From Holothuria scabra (taxonomy: Eukaryota; Echinodermata; Holothuroidea; Aspidochirotida; Holothuriidae): 64,000 nt of DNA. The stretch is taken from positions 13,834,866 through 13,898,865 of the forward strand of contig CM074185.1 in NCBI GenBank assembly GCA_037179385.1, read 5' to 3'. The translations under genes and the position numbers were made by a program. Of the stretch, positions 35,947 through 46,734 are shown piece after piece. How positions within the stretch are numbered: position 1 is the first letter of the stretch; the number at the start of each line of letters is the position of its first letter. Under the pieces are notes generated by a model. That model had not been told where the DNA came from, did no database searches, and saw only the letters and a program-made list of their open reading frames with translations.

Positions 35947-38249
35947 GGACCAAAACCTTGCTGGGTTGGGAAGACTTTGGTAACTTAGTCGGACAAAAAG
36001 TCACCGCAACCCACCCCACCCCGCCCACGAGCCTGAGAATTTACACGATCGTACGGGACTCAAAAATATTTTTTAAGAATATTTTCTTTATCATTATTTA
36101 ATACAAAATATTCATAATTTTGCCACCATTTTGTTTTTGGTAGTCATTTGACGAGCGAGACCCAAAATATTCACTGTTACCACTTGATTTCATGTTCAGC
36201 GGACCATAAGGTTTCCAAAAATATTGCGTTTGGAGTGGTGCCCGTGAGGTTTGAAGGCAATACAACATTACAAAAATTCATTTTGACAGAGTATGCATGG
36301 AAAAAAAAAATTCCACTCAGCCTCACTTCAAATTCGTGCCAACACTTTGCCCGCAATGGTATATAAAATAATTAGACGAAAGATGTACAAAAGTTCTGGG
36401 ATACATATTGAGTTGCCTCCAGATAACACGGGTAGACGAAAAGACAGGGAGATGTATACAGTGGCAAAAATTTTGCCAGCAATATGGTAGTGGTTCATTT
36501 TCTCTGGTAATGTTCTGATCATTTTGTTTAATTAATGGAAATAAAAAATCCTTTATTTTACATAAATGCTGTTATTTTATAGCAATTCTTTTTTCTTTCA
36601 TTTTCTTTTTTCTCTATGTATAGGCCTTTTTCTCTGTATGTATAGGCCTAGGCCTATACGTTCTTGTAAAAAAAACTGTTCCTTTTATGGAGAAAAATTA
36701 TTTTGAACAAAAGTCAACCTGAAAATAATGACAGCTTAAGATTCTACTCAAATGCCTGGAAATGCCTTTTCCTGCTGTCTGCATGAATAGTCGTGATTTT
36801 TCAAAATTTTCTGTATGCTCAGCGGTGGTGTTCCGATTAGATTGTTGACCAGTTTGTGCTAATCCATCCTCCCCTACACTTTAATACGATTTGACAGTCC
36901 ACCCTGGTCTGGTTTGTTCATTCGTAGGAATGGTCTGGGGTGTATAAAAAAATCTCTCGAGTTTCAAACTGACCCAAAATATATTTTCAGCAACATGTAC
37001 TTACAGGGGTATTGCAAGTCAAGTTATACAGGACGTAATTGAATTCAAACAAGATTGCAGGCTAAATGCCATTTTCGAAAATCTTGGAGGTATTTTAGGG
37101 AAAATAATACCACTGCGCTCCGCGCCATCCGATAATGGCTCTCATAGATAACCGTAGTTGTTCTGTCATAGCATATAGACATGACTTAAAATGTGACCTT
37201 TTAATTAGACCACCCTTGTGTATAACAGTACCACAATTTTGCAAAAATGGAAGTGTTGCATTTTATCTGGTAATTTTTTTATCATTTTTCAATTTGCTTA
37301 AGTTTTCTTGAAGTGAACATTTTGGGGCCAACAAAAGCTCAAAATGTATATAAAAAAGTATATAAATATACTTGCAGGCCTGGTAAATGCCGCCATTTCA
37401 GGCTGTTTGAAGGTTCGCTATTTTAAACATTTTCTGTACACTTCACGCCAACTGATATGGTGCACCGTAAGTTCATATACTGTCTTACGGGCAGAATAAA
37501 ACATCTCTGCCCTGGCCAACCAAAAATGACAACAACAAAAAATTTTGTCCTTTTCAAACTGAACATGAGCCGCAAGAGGCGGGATGTGCCCTTGATCGAA
37601 CTCAACTGACTCATGCTGGGAAATCGATCCCCAAACACATACTGGTCATCAGACATTGACGCCCCCTTACGATAGAATATGTTCCTAATTAATCCTCCCC
37701 TGTTTCAGAGTAGTTTTTCCACAGCCCACACTGGATGTAACGACAAAACCAATCAATGCATCGACAAAACATCTCAAAAGCTCAGTGATAACGACTTCCC
37801 TCTTCCGACCTTACTTAACGTTAATGTTGTATTTAATTTGACTTAATACTTGCACCCATCTCATGGTAATTGACTGATTGAAGTCATTGTGAAAGGAACT
37901 AATTCCCGCTATATCATGACAAACGCCTGGTGCAGTTTCAGTGTGCGCACCGTCGAACCCACTTTTCTTGATATAGCCAGAAGTGTAGTCTGCTGGGGGA
38001 AAGGGGGTCAACGCATGACTGGTTCGATCGGGAAAATCATCTCAATCTACCGGATTGAAAAAGGGGAACATTAGGAAAGAAGAAAAGGGGAAACGAATAA
38101 GAAGGTAAAAGAAGAGGAGTGAAAGGGAAAGAGACTATGAAGCTTCAGACAGGCTTCCACAAATTCTTTTTCCGTTAGTTTTTCATCGTGCTAGTGTTTT
38201 TTGAGTCAACTTGTCCACATGCATATCTATTTATTAACTTTTAATGTGC
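35947..38249. other. No gene; GCGGAGC-core fragments
   Basis: Minus-strand fragments of the GCGGAGC-core repeat occur at about 37090-37152 and 37430-37475. A purine-rich run sits at 38060-38140. No supported coding sequence. Confidence 0.35.
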
Positions 38250-38265
38250 TTTTGTTGAGACTTTC
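38250..38265. repeat. LINE target-site duplication, left copy
   Basis: TTTTGTTGAGACTTTC, identical to 54203-54218. The last four bases could also belong to the tail, leaving a duplication of at least 12 bp. Confidence 0.7.
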
Positions 38266-38290
38266 ATTTCATTTCATTTCATTTATTTGT
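38262..38290 (-). other. LINE 3' tail and polyadenylation signal
   Basis: On the minus strand AATAAATGAAATGAAATG is followed by further ATGAA units up to the target duplication. Short-repeat tails of this kind mark the end of CR1/Jockey-group elements primed at the target. Confidence 0.8.
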
Positions 38291-38542
38291 TTCATCACAT
38301 TACATATTATAATATGATGTGAAAGGAAGTCATCCAGAAAACCAAAATTGGCTTAACAAAGTGGATGACTCCCTATAACCAAGAAAAAAGATAATAGATA
38401 CTTGCAATTTCTACAAAACAAACAGCAAACAAAAACGTACATACATAACTATGACATGTCTCCGTATTATACACTCACATTTGGAAAAATTATGAGCATA
38501 CTTGAAAGATATTAAGAATAATTTCAATTTCACCAAGGGAAC

Positions 38543-38857
38543 TTAATAATTATCAATGATGCCTTCCTTAATCGCCTTCTTAAAGATAAACAGAGAGGCA
38601 GAATTTTTTACTGAGTCTGTGAGGGTATTCCAGATTTTAGTGCTACGATTACGCAAGCTAAACGATCCAATGTTCGTACGATAGTAATGACGATGGGCAG
38701 ATTTAGCGTGTCTAGTACTATGCCTATGAACAGAAGTATTGCTAATTATAAAATTATGAAATGTATCTGGTAGTAGTCTATTCCAAGTCTTGTAAGAAAA
38801 TACAGCAATGTTGTAATCAATGATGTCGGTAAATTTGAGTAATTGAAACTTTTTAAA
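38543..38857 (-). pseudogene. LINE ORF2, C-terminal fragment with stop codon
   Basis: 105 codons, fully open, starting FKKFQLLKFTDIIDYNIAVF and containing LLPDTFHNF, TRHAKSAHRHYYRTNIGSFS and IWNTLTDSVKNS, ending at TAA (38543-38545). This is the usual C-terminal region of CR1/Jockey-group ORF2 after the thumb. Joined at the shared TTTAAA it follows NPLFK of the 5' fragment in frame, giving NPLFKKF. The 38746-39129 frame on this strand straddles the junction and is not a gene. Confidence 0.88.
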
Positions 38858-38890
38858 GACACGGTATCGTGGTGCGAAACGGGGGCGACA
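38858..38890 (+). repeat. Terminal inverted repeat, left
   Basis: Begins GACACGGTATCGTGGTGCG. 30 of 33 positions match the complement of the right end; similarity stops abruptly after that. Confidence 0.8.
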
Positions 38891-39481
38891 TTTGGACAGC
38901 CTTCAAAAAATTTGTTATCCCACCCAAAATCCCGGATGTAGCCCATAGACACCGTATGATAACAGTTCATACGATTGGGTGGGATAGCGTACTGCTGCAT
39001 ATGCTTGCTTGTGTGAGCGTTAACAGGCGTAGTATCTGTGTTAATTTGTATGTAGCAGGGAGTTGTTTTCCTGATACAAGTGAGTACCTTGCTCAGAGAC
39101 AACAGAGAGACCCTTGGGAATTTTCCCAATATCTTGGGAATTTTTAACCGTCTCGATCATTCGTTTCCTTCCCACTTTGAAAAAAGAAATATTGTGTGAT
39201 TGTTTCTTTTTTCTACTTTTTTAAGTCACTTATTAATTAGTTATAAAATATGTGAATAAGTTCTAATAAGAATGCCAAGGTGGCTAATTTGTATAAAATT
39301 TCCGGCTTAATTGTTTTGTGTTTTAATCATCAGTTTGACTTGGATGCTCTTATAGGCTATTATTACTGTAGGTCAACGTTGAGAGGCTATACGTGGTTAT
39401 TCGAGAAGTGATCTTGGGAATTTCTAAAAAGACGAACTGGCCTAGGAAACCTGCATTGAACTTGACAGATTGGTCGAAGCG

Positions 39482-39772
39482 AAGGGGCTAGTCTTAGTCT
39501 AACGACAGCAAAATGTCTTCCTGTTCAGAACTTCAGAAAGAAAAATCGAAGAACAGCGTTTGCAAACGTTGTCACGAGAAGGAGAAATCAAACGAGAAAA
39601 ATACAGTAGCAAACGAAAGTCGGAGTTCCCTTTCCCATTCTCACGCGGAATAGGCCCTACAGTACCTAACGTTAGATCGCCGCAGAAAAAGCAGGTTGAT
39701 TGATTGGGGAATGGCAAGCCTCTTGTTATAACGGCGATTTTGCGAAACATCATCTCACAGATCATGCTCAAA
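39482..39772 (+). other. Candidate 5' exon with strong donor
   Basis: A consensus donor (AAAG|GTAAGTG) follows 39772. Upstream at 39512 an ATG opens a 46-codon frame (MSSCSELQKEKSKNS, with CKRCHEKEK) that stops before the donor, so it could be an upstream ORF of a 5' UTR exon. The left boundary is arbitrary. It may be the first exon of the gene at 44826-46018; inference only. Confidence 0.25.
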
Positions 39773-39934
39773 GGTAAGTGAAATGTGATTGTTCAGTTAC
39801 TGATAGTAAAACGTAAACAAGATTCCCGTCTCGTTAGTGATCCACACACACTACCCATGCATCCCACACCCGTGTTTAGCATATGTACAGTGCAGAGTAT
39901 GCATAGGCCTAACGTTAGGACAATTTAATAAGTA

Positions 39935-40076
39935 GCTATAGCTATAGTAGCCCTTGAACAGGGCTGTGTGTTACGTTACATGGCCTAAGCTCATTTCACT
40001 CCACATCTAATGAGCTTAGACCATGTAACGTATTATACCACACAGCCCTGTTCAAGGGCTATAGCTATAGTAGCTA
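39935..40076. repeat. Hairpin / foldback inside the 13.4-kb insertion
   Basis: Arms of about 60 bp share CCCTTGAACAGGGCTGTGTG and ACGTTACATGG.CTAAGCTCAT, with AGCTATAGCTATAG at the outer ends and a loop of about 15 bases. The arms differ at few positions. Confidence 0.8.
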
Positions 40077-40659
40077 TATCTATGCCTAGTAAAACTTTTG
40101 ACGAGCTAGCACAGGTTAGGCCTACAGCAGAAGTGATCAGCACTACATTTACCACTTCATCAAAATCGTATCCCCAGAATAAGCCGCACTACTCTTTTGA
40201 AAAATCTGACTAGCCTATGTCCTCGGTTTGCTCATATACATGCCCCATCTAGTTTACACTTTTGATCTCTCAGAGGGCCTGGCGCGGAGTTTGCACTTTC
40301 CCCAATATTGCCTTCTCAAAACTTTTTTATCAAGCATAGACCTACAATATGCTATCACTTAGATAATCCTAGCTGTTTCATTAGCCTACAGTCCACTTGA
40401 CAATGAGTAAGTGCTCAGCTTTGCTGCATGGATCAGTAATTTGCCAAAGATTTTACTTGATGAGAACAACAGTCTGTAAGCCTGAGCATGCATATGTTGG
40501 ATTTATAGTATAAATGAAGATTATCTTGTGCAATATATCAGGTGAGCAGGATCAAGATGCCATTATCCAGTAATTGATTTCTGTAACTTTGCTTATGCTT
40601 GAGTGACCTCCAGCTGCATAGTAATTGATACTAGTTATATGAATTGCCAAAAAAGGAAA

Positions 40660-40745
40660 TGAAGGCTTTGATAAGCATCATTCATTCCAGGGGGGGGGGG
40701 GGGGGAGCAGTGCGCCCCCCCTCCCTGGATCCGCCCTTGATGAAG
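40660..40745 (-). repeat. GGATCCAGG-type G-run repeat fragment
   Basis: On the minus strand AAGGGCGGATCCAGGGAGG leads into G- and C-runs, the kind of end shared by several G-rich MITEs in this window. The full element is not delimited. Confidence 0.4.
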
Positions 40746-40987
40746 ATAAGTAGCCTTCTGTTTTGTAATTGTGTGAAAAATATTTTGGACAACCAAATTT
40801 CCTTCTGGACAACTAAAATGAGTGAAATGGTTGCCCCAAGACAACACTAAATATTTTAAAAATGGAGGCCTGGGCTATGAAGGGTACTGTAAGGTAGGCT
40901 AAGCATAGTATAGCTGCTGTACCTGTACATACAGTATAAGAAGTTGTTTTCCCCAAGATCTATGGAGGTCTTGGCATATAAATGCTA

Positions 40988-41150
40988 TTTCTGGGTTAGG
41001 TTTCAACCAAGAAGTTCAAGTCAAGCTGGTCTTGACCTTTTTTTTCTGTTTTGGTTCACAGGCTTGTTTTCCCTACTCCATTGCTTTTGCAAGCACAATG
41101 GCAGTAGGTTCCATTTTTAAAGTCTTCAGTGAGACTGGGCCGGGAATTTG
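40988..41150 (-). repeat. Truncated SINE
   Basis: The minus strand carries GACTTTAAAAATGGAACC, GCAATGGAGTAGGGAAAACA and TCAAGACCAGCTTGACTTGA, the SINE body without the tRNA-like head. Confidence 0.65.
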
Positions 41151-41542
41151 TATGTTGAGTGTACATGAAATGCAAAATGCAATAAAAATTAATGCCTAAT
41201 TGTGAAGTTCTTACACATTTTGCCCAATATACTTTTTACATGAGGGGGGTATACAAGAGCCACTGCTGATGCCACTGGTAATCGGTAGGTTGATTTAAAA
41301 TTCCTTTAGACAGAATAGATTGCACTCCCCCCCCCCCCCCACTTGTCCCTTTCTGTTTTAATGGGGCCTAGTGTTCACATCATCATCAATCATCATTATT
41401 ATGACTCTTATAACAACCAATTTTGACACCACCCCTTAATCATTGAGAGATATGTGATTTGAAATCATGGAAGTCTGATATATGCACTCTTCCCTAAGAT
41501 AAAATACTGTTTGATTGCAAATAGTCTTGATTTACTTTTCAG

Positions 41543-41636
41543 GTGTTCTTCAAAGTACTGTACATGCAGTGGGCCACACAGACAAAGCCAAGTGAATGAC
41601 ATACCTCACCATAGTTGCTAGCTGTTACACCCATAG
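41543..41636 (+). other. Candidate non-coding internal exon
   Basis: A 94-base segment bounded by a pyrimidine-rich acceptor (TTTACTTTTCAG) and a strong donor (ATAG|GTGAGTG). It holds stops in all frames, so it would be 5' UTR. Its position between 39772 and 44814 fits a leader exon of the same gene; inference. Confidence 0.3.
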
Positions 41637-43045
41637 GTGAGTGAAAATAACTGCAGGATGTATTAAAACAAGTCTTTCAATTTCCAAAAGCATGTTTTCC
41701 CAGCTAACTTCTAGGTAGTTCTTCCATGGTTCACAACACTATAGCACAGAACAGTCTACCTTGTGCTGTTCAGAATTGTTCATAACGTTTTCGTGGCTTT
41801 AATTAGTACCATGAGTGGTGGCTCTATGTTGGAGCAAGAGGGGGCATTTGCCCTCCATAGATTTTGTCCTTGGTCCCCCTCACTCCCCCTCCCCCCTGCC
41901 CAAATGTTAGCTGGTCAGAAAGGAGTTGGGTTTGGATTTACTGAAAAGAATTCAAATAACATACCTCTCCAGAGATTACATTTTTCATTCAGAGATACAG
42001 TATGCTAAAACCTCAGAGCTTCCAGGGGCGAAGCCTGTTTGATCCTGCCTACTGTAAGAGGTGACTGAAGGGAAAACTAACTTGTACTTGAATTGTACTT
42101 GAACTGTACTTGAAAGTAAATTTAAACTTTGAACTTTATATTGATTTGACTGACACAATACTGTACATGACAGGTTCATGTTGGGTACTAGTAAATCTCA
42201 TCTTTACTATCTAGAAAATTTATATTTATATTTACTAAAATATTGCACAGTTTATGAGCATTGTTAGGCCTTTATCCAGTATCTAATTGTTTGATAATGA
42301 TGCAGAGTTGCAGTATCAATTAATTGTCCACAAAGCCTGAGTGAATATTATTTTCTCCCAATTGCACAATATATCCACTATGGTAATGTTTTGATGTTGC
42401 CAACATTTTCAGAATTATAATTGTAATGTGCTTGATTAATTTACCTTTACAAATTGGGCTAGTTACTATGTCAATATGGTGTGTTCCCTTCCTTGAAGAC
42501 AAGAGCATTCACCCCAGTAAACAGTATAGAAGTGTACAGGAGTTAGACTGCCCTGTTTCATGATTGGCTATAGAGTCAAGTGACAATATTCTTTCCTGAA
42601 ATGTGAAATTTACTTAATTGCTTGGTTTGCCTCAATATCCAATATTATGGAATTAGAAGAAAATTGTGAGATACCTCCTTAAAAACAAGCCTTGCCCTAT
42701 TATCAAGTTTACAGTAGTTAGAAGTGTGGTTATAATAATTGAAAATCACATCCGTACAGTTCATCCTGTGCTGCAAACTTGCATCACCAGCTGTAAATAT
42801 GATATTCCATTGAATTGCAGCATTGACATCTACTCCTGTCAAGGGCCACTATGACAGTATATTAGAGCCAGTTTGTCCCTCATCAGCAACTACAGGTAAT
42901 TATGGAAGCCAAACACAGGGAGGATTGCAAATGGCTGTTCAACTTTAAACCAATAGTTATTGCCCAAGATTAGCTGAACTTTCATTGAGTTCAGACAAAC
43001 ATCATAAATGTCCTATATGCACGATTCCCTTATACAACATGTATT

Positions 43046-43290
43046 GCACAGACGGTGTGTTTGGTCTAACGGTTGAGCATCGACCTCTCATGCAGAAGGC
43101 TCACTTCCCAGGTCCTGCAGTCATACCAAAGACTCTAAAAAAGGAACCTACTGCCATTTTGCATGATCGCTGCTCTGTATAAGCAGTGGGGTAGGGAAAA
43201 CAAGCCAGTGAGCCACAACTGGAAAAAAGGCAGTGGCCGGTTCGACTTGAACCAATAGGTTGGAAACTTGGGCGTAAAACTCCATCTAAC
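43046..43290 (+). repeat. Full-length tRNA-derived SINE with 13-bp target duplication
   Basis: Flanked by TACAACATGTATT at 43033-43045 and 43291-43303. The head carries TTGGTCTAACGGTTGAGCAT (box A-like) and a box B-like GGTCCTGCAGTC. The body has CCAAAGACTCTAAAAAAGGA and AAGCAGTGGGGTAGGG, and the tail AAAACTCCATCTAAC. This is the reference copy for the family; the perfect duplication indicates retroposition. Confidence 0.85.
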
Positions 43291-44825
43291 TACAACATGT
43301 ATTACAGCCAGGGCTGGAAAAAATATTTATTTTCCAGGAAGGGAGTTGCATTATTTCCCAGGAAGAGAGTAAAAGTGCCCACAAATCTCCCTGAATTTTC
43401 ATGAAAAGGGAAATTTTCCTCCAGATGTCCAAATTTTCTGGGAAGGAGTTTCTCAGCTTCACAACTCTTTTCACCCATGGTTATAGCATTGTAGTACGTG
43501 ATGTAATAAGTCACAACATGCGGCATGGTGCCATGCAGTCTCTTTCCAAGGGAATGATAAAATCCTTCATGATAGGCACAAGCAACCCAAATCTGTGGCC
43601 AAACCCAGAGATTTGTCTGGGAACTATTTTGAATAAAATGTTATGAAAGAAAAATTGAAAATTTGGGTTTTAAATTCAATGTTGATTTGGGTTTGAAAAT
43701 TAAATTTCAAGTTAATTGTGGTTTTTAAAGGACAATTGCATTTCCTTCAAGAATTAGAAGGAAGTACACAATTGGAATGTTACTTGTCATTTTCTGGACA
43801 ATAAATAACATACCCACCTATGCTCCCTTGAAAAGAATGGAAATTGTTTCCTAAAATGTTTCCCATATACAGTGGGGACCCTCCATCATAACTGGGAGAT
43901 GAATCCCCTGTCCCACCTTGCTCCCCTTAGCACCTCTCAGGCACTCCTGGTTTTACTGAACACTTACAGGGGTGTATGGCAAAATAAATTGCCATAACAC
44001 AAAGGGTCATTCAAGATTTTAGCATTCATGGAGTTGCTTTGCCCTCTACCTTAACAAAAAGGAATGGGAGTATTGGATGCCAGTCTTCCCTTGTCTTTCG
44101 GCAGTGGAAGTGTGATGTCTTTGTCACAGTGTGGGAGGAGGGTGCTATATTTACTGTAATTGTTCATAAAGTTCTAAAGCTTTGACTATTGTCATGACAG
44201 TAAGCATTTCTTCTGGAGTACAGTACCCTAGCTTGACTGTCAGTTATGCATCTCTCTTCTACTCACAGTAGTTGTATTTCCTTTTATTTTTTAACCTAGC
44301 TAGGCTACTCTCATCATTTCAAAATGGATTTATGAAGTCAGAAGTCCTATGTTTTTTTTATTATTACTTATTTTATCTATTATTCCAACAATATACTACC
44401 CAATCTGTTTCTTTGGGTGTTAATTCTGAAAATGCAAGTTTTTTTCTAGTGATAACTGGTTGACCACTTTTCAAATGCAGTCACATGCTTGCAAAACATA
44501 CTGTGTATACCTGCTTTCCAACGTGCTTTTGAAATGTCGGATATTAACATCAAAAAGCTGACCAGGAAAGAAAAATATCCTTTGTTAAACCGAATTTGTT
44601 TTGTAATTTTTTAATGTGCTGTATGGGCTCAGTCCTGGCAGATCTGTAATCACTGGTGTTTCATTTTTCCACATTGAAAGGCAAAAACACAGTCATCCCA
44701 AACTTACTGTATTTCATAGCAAAGGCTAAAGCTCACAATTTTCTTTTCACTTCTCTTAATTTCTTAAAAGTATCTTTAATAATTTTTTAGGACTTCAGTA
44801 TTACATATTCTAGGAAAACCAAGCA

Positions 44826-46018
44826 ATGACTCCTCAAAAAATGGCACAGGACCGTGAAGAGCCAATCATGAAACAGGGATGGTATACACTACTTCAAGTT
44901 GGAGAGACTGCTCTTGCCCTTTAAGCTTTTCATTAATCATGCTTTGATATCAAAGGGCAGAAAAGAGGATCTGAGATTTCCCTAGATTGAAACAGTATCA
45001 TGAAACTGCATGGTAGGAACATTCACCATTTGCATTTGGCATAAACATATTCATGGATAAAAAATACTGTACCTTTACCCAAGTTGCAAATTTTTTGCCA
45101 TTGGTCAGTTTGTTAGTATTTTTCTTGATTCATTTATCTTCAAAATATGATATAAAGGATAAAATGTAGTTTTCAAACTTTGCTAATTGCTCCATTATTA
45201 TTGCCTGCTTGGACAAGAGGTGACTTGAAGTACAGGTCTTAGTGCAGTGCAATCTATTTTGTCAACAGTTCAGTTGAAGATTTTCTGGATTGCCACAATG
45301 AAAATGACACTGATGAGGCAGAGGCAGAGGCAGACAATATAATGTGGGAGGAAGCAGTCAAGTCTAAACATGAAAGTAGACTATCTAGGTAAATTCACTA
45401 TGCATTGGTTTCAGTTTCTTTGAAAAGAGAATCCTTGTACCTGATGGAAAAATATCAAGTTTTTGTTACATGTTTTGAATTTCCATGTTGATCTGGATTC
45501 TGCTCAAAATATTTCTGGAATGGTAGTTTGCCTATCCCCAGTTCCACGACCTACTGACAGTAATACCAACCTCACCTCTGAAGCTCTGGCCTTGTCCAGT
45601 AATCAAGTTTTGGCACCACAAGTTTGAAAGAAATCTTTTATGAGTAGTTCTCTCTTCAAGAAAGTGAGAAATATGAGAACAATTTCATCTTTTTGGAATT
45701 TGTGACAAGGAGAATAAAGAAAAAAAATTGTGTCTTTTGTACATTTCTAGTTCCAGCTGAGCCTGCTTATTACATTTAATTTGAAAAAGTACCAATGCAG
45801 ATGACTAAGTAATCCAGAAAAATTTCAAGTAAGCAAGGACAGAGCAGAAATATTTCTGTGGGCATTTCATATATTATGCTGTTTTTTTTTTTTGACACAG
45901 GAGGACCAGCCCAAGGATCCACCCAAAGTTGTCAAGTTCACCTCTGCATATGCTAGTCATGTACAGTGTCACGTTCCACTGGACTGAAGATTCAAAATCT
46001 CAGCTACAATTGGGCTGA
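44826..46018 (+). CDS. Candidate three-exon gene for a small acidic-then-basic protein
   Basis: Predicted coding exons are 44826-44881, 45269-45388 and 45901-46018. Acceptors TATTCTAG and GTCAACAG and a long T-tract ending GACACAG alternate with donors ATG|GTATAC and CTAG|GTAAAT. Phases (2, then 2) agree and the joined frame is 97 codons, stop TGA 46016-46018. The N-terminus is MTPQKMAQDREEPIMKQG. The middle exon is acidic (VEDFLDCHNENDTDE, AEAEADNIMWEEAV) and ends KHESRLSR. The last exon is basic and serine-rich (RTSPRIHPKLSSSPLH), then a short hydrophobic run (MLVMYSVTFHW). AATAAA at 46349-46354 could serve as the polyadenylation signal. No family is recognised. It sits wholly inside the 13.4-kb insertion, so it may be cargo. 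The first donor is weak; a splicing artefact of reading by eye is possible. Confidence 0.35.
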
Positions 46019-46499
46019 TGCTTCCCAACCAGGATGGATTTATGATTTTGAGTATCCTGGCAGGACCTAGAAAACCATGTCAATACTGGAAAGATTGCTT
46101 GCCTTGCTTGCCATTTAAAGGTTTACATCACAAAAGCAATTTTTATTGGCCAAATGTGTTTTGTGTATGAAGTTTTGTGAATAGGAAGATGGTGTGATAC
46201 CTGAACAGTATTGCCAACCAGCTTTTAACTGTATTGAAGCCTTTCATTTACATGTTATAACATCAGCTACACCTGAAACTTTAGGTCTGAATTTTATTCC
46301 AGTTACTAAAAAGCATGAAAGAAATAATGGGACTATCATATCATGCACAATAAAGGCAACAAAAATATAGGAACAATTTTTGGTGCACTCAGTGGAGCAT
46401 GTGTCTTTTGTAAGCTTCAAATGAATCATAAGTTGGAGCAGGGTTCCTACATTTCTGGAAACTAATTTTTCACTTTTCCAGGACCAAGTATTAAAAGAA

Positions 46500-46545
46500 A
46501 TTGCACAACTTTTTTTTTTTTTTTTTTTTGGGGGGGGGGGGGAAG
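46500..46545. repeat. T-run joined to G-run
   Basis: About 19 T followed by about 12 G (46511-46542). The same junction occurs at about 55890-55914. Confidence 0.8.
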
Positions 46546-46734
46546 CTATTACATCAAATTATGAAAATTTGTGAAAATTTCTATGAATTTTTCATGACTT
46601 GGTTAACACAATTTTTTTAATTGGAAAACTTTACCAGGCCCTGGAAAATATTTTTTCAAATTTCATGACTTTTTAGGTTTTCAATGATCATGGCAGGATC
46701 CTTTTTAAAGGTGTTTAAGTCATTTGTTTCATAG

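Noticed and set aside
38746..39129. 127-codon minus-strand frame
   Set aside because: It straddles the junction between the LINE 3' fragment and the inserted element; most of the LINE part is read in the wrong frame.
43046..43120. Functional tRNA gene
   Set aside because: Box A- and B-like words are present but no cloverleaf stems close, and the sequence continues into a SINE body shared with other copies.
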